Below, in pieces: positions 12,063 through 22,139 of a DNA stretch of 64,000 bases. Both the position numbers and the translations under genes were made by a program. Position 1 is the first letter of the stretch. Each line of letters starts with the position of its first letter. The DNA is taken from contig JACTAT010000014.1 of NCBI GenBank assembly GCA_014526335.1, forward strand, positions 4,031,340 through 4,095,339, in the 5' to 3' direction. The notes below the pieces were generated by a model. That model did no database searches, was not told the origin of the DNA, and worked only from the letters and a program-made list of their open reading frames with translations. Source of the DNA: Chrysaora quinquecirrha (Eukaryota > Cnidaria > Scyphozoa > Semaeostomeae > Pelagiidae).

Positions 12063-12846
12063 TTGACTGGACAAAATTGTTTTCGTCGAAGGATTGCCTT
12101 GACAGTTTTCTTCCATTTACACGTTTACTCTGACTTAGCTAGTGAAAAACACCCTTCAGAAAGGAAAGCTGAGTGAAGACAATTGTAGTTAGCCTGGTGC
12201 CTAGTGAATGCACAAATGGAACAGACCAACAGACCCTAATGCATTTCACTACAGTAACCCATGTTTCGCAGTCGAAACTTCATTCTTATCTAATTGTTAG
12301 CATCTGAAGTAAACCAGCAGTTTAATGCAAGCCCTAAAGATCCCTCCAATGCAGAAACTCCTGTAGTAAAGCCGATAAAGTTTATCCTGTCCTCGATTAT
12401 TGAAAATACCAGGGTGATTTTGGGGCCCACTTGGGCGAGTTCCTGAGGCAAACTGCCCTTACTACCCCCCGTATTCGAGCTACTGACTGGAAGCTAACAT
12501 TTGCCAACTTTAAGGAACCTTCCTTTTCGCCTTTTTGGATTTCAGCTGTTTCTGGTCCTCATAACATAAGGCTTGAGCAAAGGCACCGCTTGTCGAACCC
12601 CAAACACAAATATCCTTGTCTTAGGCTACAGCAAGTAATATCTGAAGGCGAGTGGGATATCAGTGTCAAACAGGCCAAATTACGGTACGAATATCAAGGC
12701 CTAACATTGAAACTCGATAAAAAGCACCAATAAAATTCTTATATTCATATTGATTCATTAGCCATTTTCAGCTTGATAAAATCTAAATACAAGATGCCTA
12801 CTCTTCAGCTTGTGGGAATAAATAATGGATAAAATATAAAATACTA
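12063..12846. other. Spacer with an unrecognised 100-codon ORF
   Basis: A 100-codon + strand ORF (12431-12733) has no similarity I can name and ends just before the transposon. It may be a fragment of an older element. Nothing else is seen. Confidence 0.25.
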
Positions 12847-13337
12847 GGCAGGGAATTTCTTACAGCATCCTAGCAACTTTTCCGATGTTTCTTTTCTCAC
12901 TTGATTGTGAAAGTATGATGTCTTTTTAATATTTTTAGCGACTGTACCTTTTCTAAAAATAGCTCATTGTCACGTGATCGATGACGTCATTTTCCATAAT
13001 GAAAAAATATTTTTTACGCAATAGAATATTGATTTATAGCTCATTCGATAGATCTCGTTCTACTGAGTACGTTAGGTATTACATTTGCACCTCTATCACG
13101 TACGTGACCCGAGTTATAGCACGTCCAAGGTTTTTTAGCCAGGGGGTAACTCCATACAAAATTGACACATTTTCATGAAAGTTCTGGGAATATAAATTCT
13201 TTTCTGCACTTGCGTATGCTCTACTTAGTTTAAAATGAGAAGAGGAGCCTTATTATCTTAAGTAGGACCACCAATAAACGATTTAAAACGGTATTTATTG
13301 CATTTTTAAACAAAGCTGTAACCCTCTTGTAAAATGA
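12847..13337 (+). repeat. Left terminal inverted repeat of the 4.08-kb transposon
   Basis: About 490 bp, starting GGCAGG and ending near CAAAGCTGTAACC. It contains TCACGTGATCGATGACGTCA, which combines an E-box (CACGTG) and a CRE-like GACGTCA, both candidate protein-binding sites. A 65-codon ORF (12981-13178) is preserved identically in the other arm; this reflects arm identity, not necessarily a gene. Confidence 0.92.
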
Positions 13338-13404
13338 AAGTCCATGTTAGGCACCTGAGTCTCTCTAGAAGAGGCCCATCTACAAGAGGTACCACTGTAG
13401 ACAG

Positions 13405-16351
13405 TTGCAACAGCTGTGTATCGATGCCAACGTTATTGCTAAAGGATCTGCAGACCAAGCATTCGAGGGAAGACACTATTATCGATGCATACGCATTCAT
13501 AAAGAATGTTTTGACGCTCTTGTACAGTTCCGAGTAGAAGAGCTCAGCAATAACCACGAGAGAATCAGTGAAGATCTTTTAAGAGACCTAAAATCCTTGC
13601 GGAAAGATCCATCTGCAGATAATCTGCACAATGTTATGAGACTTGATTCTTTCAAATCACTCGCATCAGAAATACTCAAGTATGAAGAAGGGACAGAATC
13701 GCACTTAACAGTCCTTTATCTTAAGAATGTTTCAACTATGTTGACCATGGTCTCAGCAGTACGCGAGGGTGATTTAAGAAGACATGTGGAAGCTGGAAGA
13801 CATATGCTGGGACTTACTTTTGCTCTAGATCATCAAAATTATGCCCGATACATAGGTAAGCTATCAGCATGTATTTCTTGAAGAACAACGTAAAGGCCAG
13901 ACTGCAGCATATCAGGATTTGACATCTCGTGGGTTCGGTGGCAGTGAGTCCGGCCAATGTTTCTCCTCTATTCATGGTGACCTAATGACCGAGCACTTTA
14001 AAAGAGAAACCAAGGGAACTGCTGGCCCATTTAGAGCTGGTTTCAGTACAGACAAAGATGCAGTCAATACATGCGTTCGTACAATTCATGTCCACAGCAA
14101 GCTTCAACAAAGATTCCGAGATATACTAGCTCTGAAAACATCATCAAAACGTAAGGAAATGACCCCTGGAGCCAAAGTGAACCACGCAAAGCACGTAGCT
14201 AATTTGAAGAAGCAGCTCAAAACATATGGCATTGATCCATTCTCTAATGAAAGACCCAGGTCATTCGCAACTGGTGTTGAAATCGAGCAGAACATTGCCT
14301 CTGACATGCTTAGAGCAGCAGAACATGGAGATCAGCAGTATTTGAAGTTCGTTCAAGACCGTTTAATCTCTGGAGAAAAAAGCTTCTTTGATCCGATTCC
14401 AAGAAACAGATTATCCACGGGCATCAAAAAGAAACAAAAAGCGAAAGCATCTATTGGAATCTTAAAAGAGGATAAACAAGCATTTGGCCTTATGGTTTCA
14501 AAATCAGTATCAATGGAAGAAGCGTTCAATTTCCCCATAACGTCAGTGCCTTTGTCAATCGCTACCACGGAATACAGTCTTCGGCAGTCAGATAAATCGC
14601 AGTTCAGAAACTTGCTGATTAAAGAGTCGGATAGCACCACTGATGTTGTTCCAAAACGATGTGCATGGCTCACAGATGGAATGGCTGCGATCAGGTCACT
14701 AAAAGCAAAAGCCACATACAGAGAGTTTATTGACTGTCTTGTTCAGTTTGTTACCCCTAGCAGAGAACTTGAACCAAACAGTGTCGGAATCATCAATGAT
14801 ACCGAAATCATCGGAATCATCAATGCACAAGAAAAGACAGAGGAGAAAAAAGTCCCCGAGTTCATATCAGCAATGTCAACCAACGCATGCTGCAAGGTGC
14901 CCAATGGGAAAGCTCTTTCACAACGGAGAGAACAAGGAAAACCTTATTTCAACCATCGCAGACTACTTGCAATCAAAGGAAGGCAGATCAAAGCTAAGAT
15001 GCCCAGTTGTCATCACATCAAAAGAAGTGACATACCAAATCACAAATCGTTCAAGTGAGGTGCTCTTCCACTGCAATCACGAAGAAGCAGATAGCAGATT
15101 GATCTTACATGCGATCTTAGCAAATCAAGATGTAGTTGTTGTCGCAAAAGATACAGATGTGCCTACTTCTGGTATGGGCATATGAAAAGTATTCTGTATC
15201 GCATCAATGGTTCATGAAGTACGAGAAAGATAGCTTTGCAGATGTTGGGAAAATATGCCGCTTCATTGGAAGACAGCTCTGTTTATCATTGCCAGCTTTT
15301 CATTCGATTTCTGGTTGCGACACAACTTCATATATGTTCAACACAGGAAAAGTTAGCATTTTCAAAAAGCTTTTAAAAGATCCATCACTTTCTAATATGC
15401 TATATGCATTGGAGAACTAGACCCGCTGTTGGAGAACGACATTCAGGAATTAAAAGAGTTCGTCCGTGCTGTTATATATACAAGGGTTGTAAAGACGAGA
15501 GCTACATAGATACAAGGGTTCGCCTTTATCAACAACAAAAAGAAAAGAGCTCTATGGCACTGCCCCCTGATCCCGATTCTCTCCTTCAAGCTCTAAAGCG
15601 GTCTCAGTTGCAAACTAAAACATGGCTTCAGTGTGGCATGCATCGGATGGAGCTACTAGATCCCGAAGATTATGGCTGGAAATGGAACGAGGAAACATCG
15701 GCTATGACACCCGTTTGGTTCACTGGAGCACAGCTACCGCCGTCTCTGCAAAAGAAAGACCGTCACCAGAAAGGAAAGAAGTCAGTCAAGCTGCAATAGA
15801 AGGATACGATGACGACTTAAGGAGGGGCTTTGGGATTCCACGGGTTGCAGGTTAGGCTGATTTCGCCCTCGGGTTTTCGGGTTTTTCCAAACAATCGTGC
15901 GGCTTTTCGGGTCAAGTATTTTTAACGGGTAACGGGTTTTGCCATATTTTTTGCTCGGGTTTCGGGTATTGTAGTAAAAATATGCGGGTTTTCGGGTTTT
16001 AAACATCGCAAAGGATATCAATGTGTAAAGTTCTTAAAACAGTTGTTGAAACTAAGGTCATCCGTGTTTTCGGGTTTGTCCCAATTTTCTTCCGGGTTTT
16101 CGGGTTTTGATACCCCCCAAAAGCCCCCCTCCTTAAGCGATATAGAGCAGGACGAAGGTATACCTCTGGCAAGTGAAGGAAACTTTGGAGATGATGAGAT
16201 GGAAGCAGAAATTCATTCTGATGGTAGCAGCCCTGATTCAAACGAAAGTGAATGGGAAGTCTCGGACTTTTTATCATCCAATGATTCAGATGATGAATGG
16301 CACCTTAGTCTCCTTATGGCTACCCAAGAATTTAAAGTAAGACATATCTGA
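13405..16351 (+). pseudogene. Decayed transposon-encoded protein (HxEAD / GCDTTS family)
   Basis: Conserved blocks lie in at least three reading frames: 13405-13881, 13919-15058, about 14980-15185, 15136-15420 and 15404-15855. Recognisable blocks are TAGPFRAGFSTDKD, GEKSFFDPI, the PKRCAWLTDGMAAIRS block, HCNHEEADSRLILHAI, VVAKDTDV and PAFHSISGCDTTS. From memory these belong to a large uncharacterised multicopy family; the acidic DTDV/GCDT pattern suggests a PIN/FEN-like nuclease fold, which is inference. An acidic, serine-rich tail follows (GYDDDL, then SDIEQDEGIP to about 16351). It is interrupted by the MITE at 15821-16132. The remaining frame changes are small indels. It cannot encode a full protein now. 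Confidence 0.75.
15821..16132. mobile_element. 312-bp nested MITE with TTAA target duplication
   Basis: Flanked by TTAA at 15817-15820 and 16133-16136. The termini are inverted repeats GGAGGGGCTTTGGG / CCCCAAAAGCCCCCCTCC. The interior is a run of the word CGGGTTTTCGGGT and variants on one strand. The duplicated TTAA is TTA plus A in the host frame: the 15622 frame and the 16043 frame both read TTA at their copy, so deleting the MITE plus one TTAA leaves the host ORF continuous. TTAA targeting fits piggyBac or Kolobok mobilisation (inference). Confidence 0.85.
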
Positions 16352-16429
16352 CCATTTTGTACAACTTTTAGTCTTAGTTTATTGCTTGTTTCGTTTAATA
16401 TTTCACAAAAAAGTTGTTAGGATGACGAC

Positions 16430-16922
16430 TTCGACTTTACAAAGGGGTTACAGCTTTGTTTAAAAATGCAATAAATACCGTCTTAGATCGTTTATTGGTG
16501 GTCCTACTTAAGATAATAAGGCTCCTCTTCTCATTTTAAACTAAGTAGAGCATACGCAAGTGCAGAAAAGAATTTATATTCCCAGAACTTTCATGAAAAT
16601 GTGTCAATTTTGTATGGAGTTACCCCCTGGCTAAAAAACCTTGGACGTGCTATAACTCGGGTCACGTACGTGATAGAGGTGCAAATGTAATACCTAACGT
16701 ACTCAGTAGAACGAGATCTATCGAATGAGCTATAAATCAATATTCTATTGCGTAAAAAATATTTTTTCATTATGGAAAATGACGTCATCGATCACGTGAC
16801 AATGAGCTATTTTTAGAAAAGGTACAGTCGCTAAAAATATTAAAAAGACATCATACTTTCACAATCAAGTGAGAAAAGAAACATCGGAAAAGTTGCTAGG
16901 ATGCTGTAAGAAATTTCCTGCC
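16430..16922 (-). repeat. Right terminal inverted repeat of the 4.08-kb transposon
   Basis: Inverted copy of 12847-13337. The inner boundary lies around 16430 (GACTTTACAAAGGGGTTAC against GTAACCCTCTTGTAAAAT on the left) and the outer end is CCTGCC at 16917-16922. Only scattered substitutions separate the arms. Confidence 0.92.
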
Positions 16923-17089
16923 TATACAAGTCTCTATGGGATTAAAATATGATTTATTAAAAATAGCTAAAATGCTGAATAGGTTCCCGCTAATATCCAA
17001 AGTCCTTTTCTTTCCGATTGTCTTTTCCATTCTACACATAAAAATTCTTGAAAAAATGACTCTAGCAGTAAATGTCTTCTCGTAAATGT

Positions 17090-17360
17090 CCATATAACAA
17101 ATTGTGCGCATATCCTCTCGAAGCCTATGCAAAGCAAGTCAAAGATGAGGTCATCAGAAGGTCAGATCAGCAACAGCACAATGGTTTCCTGGATTTAGCT
17201 TATTCCATACCAACGCATCGACGATATTTTTTTGAATTTGGTAAACACCGACATCCAAAAGATCCATCTTGTGTATATTTGTTGGAAGCCATTACAAAGA
17301 AGGTCAAAGGCCGGGTCATCAAAGGTCAGAACAGCAACATCACAGTGGTTTCCTGATCTC
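17090..17360 (+). repeat. Pair of diverged ~80-bp direct repeats
   Basis: Blocks at about 17112-17192 and 17278-17356 share AAGC(C)TATGCAAAG-like starts, GTCAAAG, GTCATCA, AAGGTCAGA and CAGTGGTTTCCTG-like ends. Both are open in one frame (LEAYAKQVKDEVI against LEAITKKVKGRVI), which could be a remnant of a duplicated coding segment. No family is recognised. Confidence 0.5.
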
Positions 17361-17439
17361 AGCTATATTATAAGGTCATTTTGCCGCGCTTTTGCGCTTT
17401 TGCTATATATACGTGGATATCTAACTAAGGATTGAAGTA

Positions 17440-17878
17440 CCTTTTGGTGTAACCCATTGAATCCATGACTGCATCCTTTACAATGTGTTGCATTCTTCGG
17501 ATTCATCTTTGCTTAATTTCTTCTGACCTGATTTTGCTACGAGAAAAGAACACGCCTTTGATGAAAAAACAATTACTCCACAGCTAGGGTGAATGTCCCC
17601 AAATGCAAAGACAATACAGCTTGAACCCTTGAACCCCTTCTCTGTTTCCTTCATTCGCAGCACAAATTTCTCTATCCTCCCTACCCCCTCAAAAACCTCT
17701 GAGGGATAACACCCAGGTGTACGCTAACAATGATTTCAAATATTCTCCGCAATTGGGGCCAATGTCTGCCTAAAACACAAATAATCTTGCAAATTGGTCT
17801 AAAAATTAGACTACACTATAGCTTTATAATTAGACTACATATTTGTAACATATATGCATAGTCCAGCTATTATAACTA
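17440..17878. other. Non-coding spacer
   Basis: No gene or element is recognised. Confidence 0.3.
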
Positions 17879-18229
17879 CACTCTTTTTCTTTTATAAGAA
17901 CAATTTTATAAGAACACGAGCCTGGATTTTGCCCAGATTTTAAGAACAAGCTGAGGCTGGCCTTTTAAAAAGCGCTAAGAATATCAGCGATATATGTAAG
18001 CCAGACAGTCAAACTGAACGTAAAAAGCAAGCAAACAGAGAAATAGACAAGATTGCTGCATTTTCACACAAACCTAGTACCACCCTAGACTTTCATTAAA
18101 AAATATAGATATCTAAGTAACCAATGAATTAAGAACAGATTAAGAACATTTCAGGCTCAAAAACATCAAAATTTTAAGAACAGCCAGCCTCGATCACAAT
18201 TTCCTGGTTCTTATAAAAGAAAAAGAGTG
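17879..18229. mobile_element. TA-target MITE, AAGAACA word family
   Basis: TA at 17877-17878 and 18230-18231 flanks CACTCTTTTTCTTTTATAAG ... CTTATAAAAGAAAAAGAGTG. The inverted termini match over about 20 bp. The word AAGAACA is repeated inside (about 17897, 17908, 17941, 18132, 18143, 18176). Confidence 0.85.
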
Positions 18230-18300
18230 TATCATCCAAAACGACATATAAAGGCATGTAGTATACTTTCCTAGCAAATGAACCCCTCTAAAACACAATA

Positions 18301-18551
18301 CACTTTTTTTTTTAATAAGCAACTGTTCAATAAGCAACCAGGGCTGAGATTGTGCTAAAATTTCTGGTGAAATAGCTTTCTTTATACTGTACATCCTTGC
18401 AAACTTGTCAATTACATTGAGAAGCCAGAAAAGAGCCAAAATAAGAGGTTTTAGGGGGTACCAGGCATTCTGTGACGGCTGAAATCCTAGATATATTAAG
18501 CAACTCTTGAGGGCTGGACCAAAGTCAAGTTGCTTATTGAAAAAAAAAGTG
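18301..18551. mobile_element. TA-target MITE, AAGCAACTT word family, copy 2
   Basis: TA at 18299-18300 and 18552-18553 flanks CACTTTTTTTTTTAATAAGC ... GCTTATTGAAAAAAAAAGTG. AAGCAAC(T) recurs at 18317, 18333 and 18498, and its complement near the right end. It shares the sequence GGGCTGGACCAAAGTCAAG with the copy at 7943-8330. Confidence 0.85.
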
Positions 18552-18553
18552 TA

Positions 18554-19733
18554 AGCCAAAATTTCTTAGTCACGTCAAGTTTAAACGAACACTACATTAT
18601 CGTCCCACAAACTAATCACTATATTTCTTTATCATTCACATTTGACGTCTAGTTGATCTAAAATCAAACCATGTTAAAACATTTATTGTTGGAGATTATA
18701 TCTATATTTTATCTTTAGATTTGTGGTAGGAGATTCCTCAAAATACTTAATCCAGAAGATATTAAATGCTTCCAGCTTTAATTAACGAAAGAATTAAATA
18801 GTGCAGTGATTTTCAATTAGCTACTAACCTTCGATTTAGTAGAGCTTTCGAAATTCTGCCCTGTAGGCGATCTCCGCCCTTTGAACGCATCAAGGTGCAG
18901 TTATCAAACATTTAATAATTATAACAAAAACTTTATAATCTTTAAACTTTAACTGTTGTACAGTAGTCAAGTTTCAAACAAAATAAGATCTAGAACATTG
19001 AAACGCCAAACAAACAAACCCAGTAATTGATTAAGATAAACACATTTTAAGTACAAAAGTAGAAAATTTGATGTTAAATATGAACTTAATTCCTAATTTT
19101 GTAAACATGAAGTGAGAAGACTTTTGAATAAAGTCTCTGAGAAATAGATACTATTGACCACGATAGCATACCCAGTTGTGCAGAGCTCCTTTCCGATTCA
19201 AGGTTTTATTGCTAGGATAGGGTACTTAAGTTAGCAGCGAGCATGGATGTGCCAGCAGTGAACCAAAATTCAGGCTGACATTTGTGTGAATGTTCCAGTT
19301 TATTTTTTTACCAAATTTCATAATCAAATCTTTCACACAAGGTCTTGCTAGGGTATTGCTAGGCTGCAGTGAAGCTACTTAATGAAGCTACTTGAAGCTA
19401 CTTAATGAGGTATGATCAAGTTTCGTAACCGACAAGCTTTTTCAGAGATCCTCTGTGAAATTTCTTTCAGGGGGCAAAAATAACCGAAAAAAGATACATA
19501 CTCTTTTCGGATATATGGAGAATCTCTAGCGCCTTTCGGATGAGTGAAATACCCACACCCCTCAGGCATGGGGGCACGTACTTACTGAGGGCATGGGAGA
19601 ACATTAGCACGACTTTAGGTACACAGTCGAGGACTAAAACAGTATGTAGTTTAGCCAGACTTCGAACGTGGACATTGCCCTTCCGAGGAATAAAGAGCCA
19701 GAGCTCATAAGAACTGACACTCTCATTTTTGAC
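18554..19733. other. Non-coding spacer
   Basis: AT-rich. I looked here on the minus strand for the missing catulin 3' exons and found no convincing exon. The short phrase GAAGCTACTTAATG is locally repeated at 19371-19405. Confidence 0.35.
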
Positions 19734-19973
19734 TTCAATATCCCTACTTTAGCTGGAATATAGTTCAATATCCCTACTTTAGCTGGAATATAGTTCAATA
19801 TTCCTACTTTAGCTGGAATATAGTTCAATATCCCTACTTTAGCTGGAATATAGTTCAATATTCCTACTTTAGCTGGAATATAGTTCAATATCCCTACTTT
19901 AGCTGGAATATAGTTCAATATTCCTACTTTAGCTGGAATATAGTTCAATATCCCTACTTTAGCTGGAATATAG
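19734..19973. repeat. 30-bp minisatellite, 8 copies
   Basis: Eight head-to-tail copies of a 30-bp unit containing CCTACTTTAGCTGGAATATA. Units differ essentially only at one position (TATCCCTA or TATTCCTA), in partial alternation, suggesting that two-unit blocks were duplicated. Because 30 is divisible by 3, the minus strand reads a 10-residue repeat (NYIPAKVGIL); that ORF is almost certainly incidental. Confidence 0.95.
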
Positions 19974-20744
19974 TTAACATAACTATATATCATACATAAC
20001 TAAAAACAGTCCCCATTAGCAATTAAGTCAATTTAGTAAACCGAGCACCTAAACATCCATTTAATGCTCCCAAGTCTATGTTATAATTTCTCTTTTAAAG
20101 ACATATCACTAACTATTTAATGTTACTTCTAAACATAAAAAAGTTCAAGATCCCTTTAACGTTTTATATGAAATTAATGCTACCTAGTTACTCTAAATAT
20201 TTATATAGCCTAATTATTGCGTAAAATTTATTGTCTTTAGTCTATATTCTTGGGGCAAACGGCTTGAAAGTGAAAAGCCAGAAGTCTGAAATAGAATAAA
20301 GCGAGGCATTACGTGACTTAGGCCCAACCTCGTCCCCAGGCGAAAAGGACTATGGACATATTGATATCTACCCATGGACAAAGGACTCTCTGAAAACACT
20401 ATGCGTTGTCCATATAATCGTGGAAGCTGAACTAAATACCAAAGCAAAAACTAGCACTTGGGAAAGGCTGCCCGGGCCCAATTCGCTTGACGCTGGGGGA
20501 GAATCCAGGAGACGTGTTTTGTCCTGGGAACGAGGTTGAGCTAAGCACCTTTCTGATGACATTGACGCCTGTGGAATGGCTTCAGTTAGTCGTTAATGAA
20601 GAGCTTTATAGTTAGTTATGTTAATGATTAATTCCAACGAGGAAACTAGCCTACGATCCTGGACAAAATTGGAGAAACTTCCAATAACTACAGCCTGGGT
20701 GTCCTAGCCATTATTTTTAACCTTGAGCGGGGGCGGATCCTCTG

Positions 20745-20905
20745 CATCCTGATTTGATTTTCTTTGATTAGAATGGAATTTGATTTGATTTGATTTCAAG
20801 ACTTGATTTGATTCTATCAGCTTGGCTCTGATTTGACTAGCTTTGATTTGGTTTCATTAGTATGATTTAGTTTCATTACTGTAGTATGATTTGTTTTATT
20901 TGACT
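20745..20905. repeat. GATTT-rich simple sequence
   Basis: Degenerate runs of TGATTTGATT and TTGATTTGG/AGTATGATTTG occur over about 160 bp. Confidence 0.75.
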
Positions 20906-21918
20906 ATGACAAGTATGCCAGTAAAATTGAAAAATTGATCAAAACTGAAGAACTTTCTCCTTGTTAGCAGTCTGTGTTCAAGTCTGTGCAAGGAGATTTC
21001 CCTCGTGCACCCTTTGGCTTGATAAAATCTGCGAGGGTTGTAAAAACTCTGTCCAAAACCTGGGAAACTTATGCCGATCCTATAGAATTTTGCCAGGAAT
21101 CTTTTCCATCCTAGGGGTCTATGTGTGTCTATGTATTCAAGGAGAATTTGAAGCTCTTCTACTAGTACCTTTTGGCTGAAAAATCTCTAAAACCCGAAAA
21201 CGCTTTCCCATGAATGCACAGATGCCACAAAAGGTACACGCCTTATACTGGTAGAGGCACTGGAGTTTTTTGGCTGACCGAAACCACGATTTTATCCAGG
21301 ATTGTTTGGCTTTTTGTTAAGGCTACAGCTTTAAATTAGAAAAAACAAACAGAAATAGAGGTTACTTTTAAATAAACAGAAGATAGTTAGTAAAACGGTT
21401 AAATTGTTTGTGGTTAGATATCAGTAAGCTTTAAATCATGTTAAATAAAGATTATTTGATGAGGTTATGAGTGAATTATTAGGATTAATGGGTTATTTGT
21501 TAATAATTTAAATGACCTAGAATTTAGGACTTTCTTTAATGCAACATAAGTTTCAATTTCTAAAGAATGGTTAGTGCATTATCATCAGCTACCAAAAAAT
21601 GATAATAAGTATTACTGAGCTTGAAATGATGGAGGCTCAAACCAGAGTCAATAGAAAGGAAGACTCCAAAGCCGATAAAAGGCCTCACATCTGTTGACTG
21701 TGCCCAAACTACGACTCATTAACAAGCAGAAGATTATAGAACCTGAATTTCTGCCTCGTTTTGGTTGCAATGGAATGATTACGACCGACCTTTAGTGGAT
21801 TGCCAAAGTGAGACTGGATAAGTGCTAGATGTCACCAGGCAAACTGACGTTCAGATATTATGAAGACCAATTCAATTCAGTTGAAGTAATGGGGTAGAAT
21901 GACGGGTAGGGGGAGAAT
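20906..21918. other. Non-coding spacer
   Basis: No gene is recognised; there are short ORFs only. Confidence 0.3.
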
Positions 21919-21977
<59 letters not shown>

Positions 21978-22056
21978 AACAACAGCAACAACAACAACAA
22001 CAACAACAAAAACAACAGTATCATCAGTGCAAACAACAACAGCAACAAAAACCAAA
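21919..22056. repeat. (AAC)n microsatellite
   Basis: An almost pure AAC array interrupted by a few AGC and A insertions. The minus strand reads as poly-Val/Leu, which is spurious. Confidence 0.97.
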
Positions 22057-22139
22057 CCTACAAACTGCTTTCTAAATTTAAATCAGTACACGGTGAAATA
22101 AAATAGCAGGAAAATAAAGAGTGGAAAAAGAACACTTAC

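Larger units (their letters stand above)
12847..16922 (+). mobile_element. 4.08-kb DNA transposon with ~490-bp terminal inverted repeats
   Basis: The arms 12847-13337 and 16430-16922 are near-identical inverted copies. Both ends are GGCAGG...CCTGCC flanked by TA (12845-12846 and 16923-16924). Between them lies a decayed + strand protein-coding region (13405-16351) of a multicopy family I associate with cnidarian and fish genomes. The superfamily is unassigned. The TA target duplication is only 2 bp and could be coincidence. A younger MITE at 15821-16132 is nested inside. Arms about 98-99% alike contrast with a heavily frameshifted interior. Confidence 0.85.

Noticed and set aside
12981..13178. 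Conserved 65-aa protein present twice
   Set aside because: The two copies lie in the inverted arms of one transposon; identity reflects arm identity, and the frame shows no family features.
19734..19973. Possible CRISPR-like array
   Set aside because: The units are head-to-tail with no unique spacers, and the genome is animal.
19634..19993. 119-codon minus-strand ORF with a ten-residue peptide repeat
   Set aside because: It is the automatic result of a 30-bp minisatellite whose unit length is divisible by three; nothing outside the array supports a gene.
21858..22055. Poly-Val/Leu minus-strand ORF
   Set aside because: It is an (AAC)n microsatellite read on the complementary strand.
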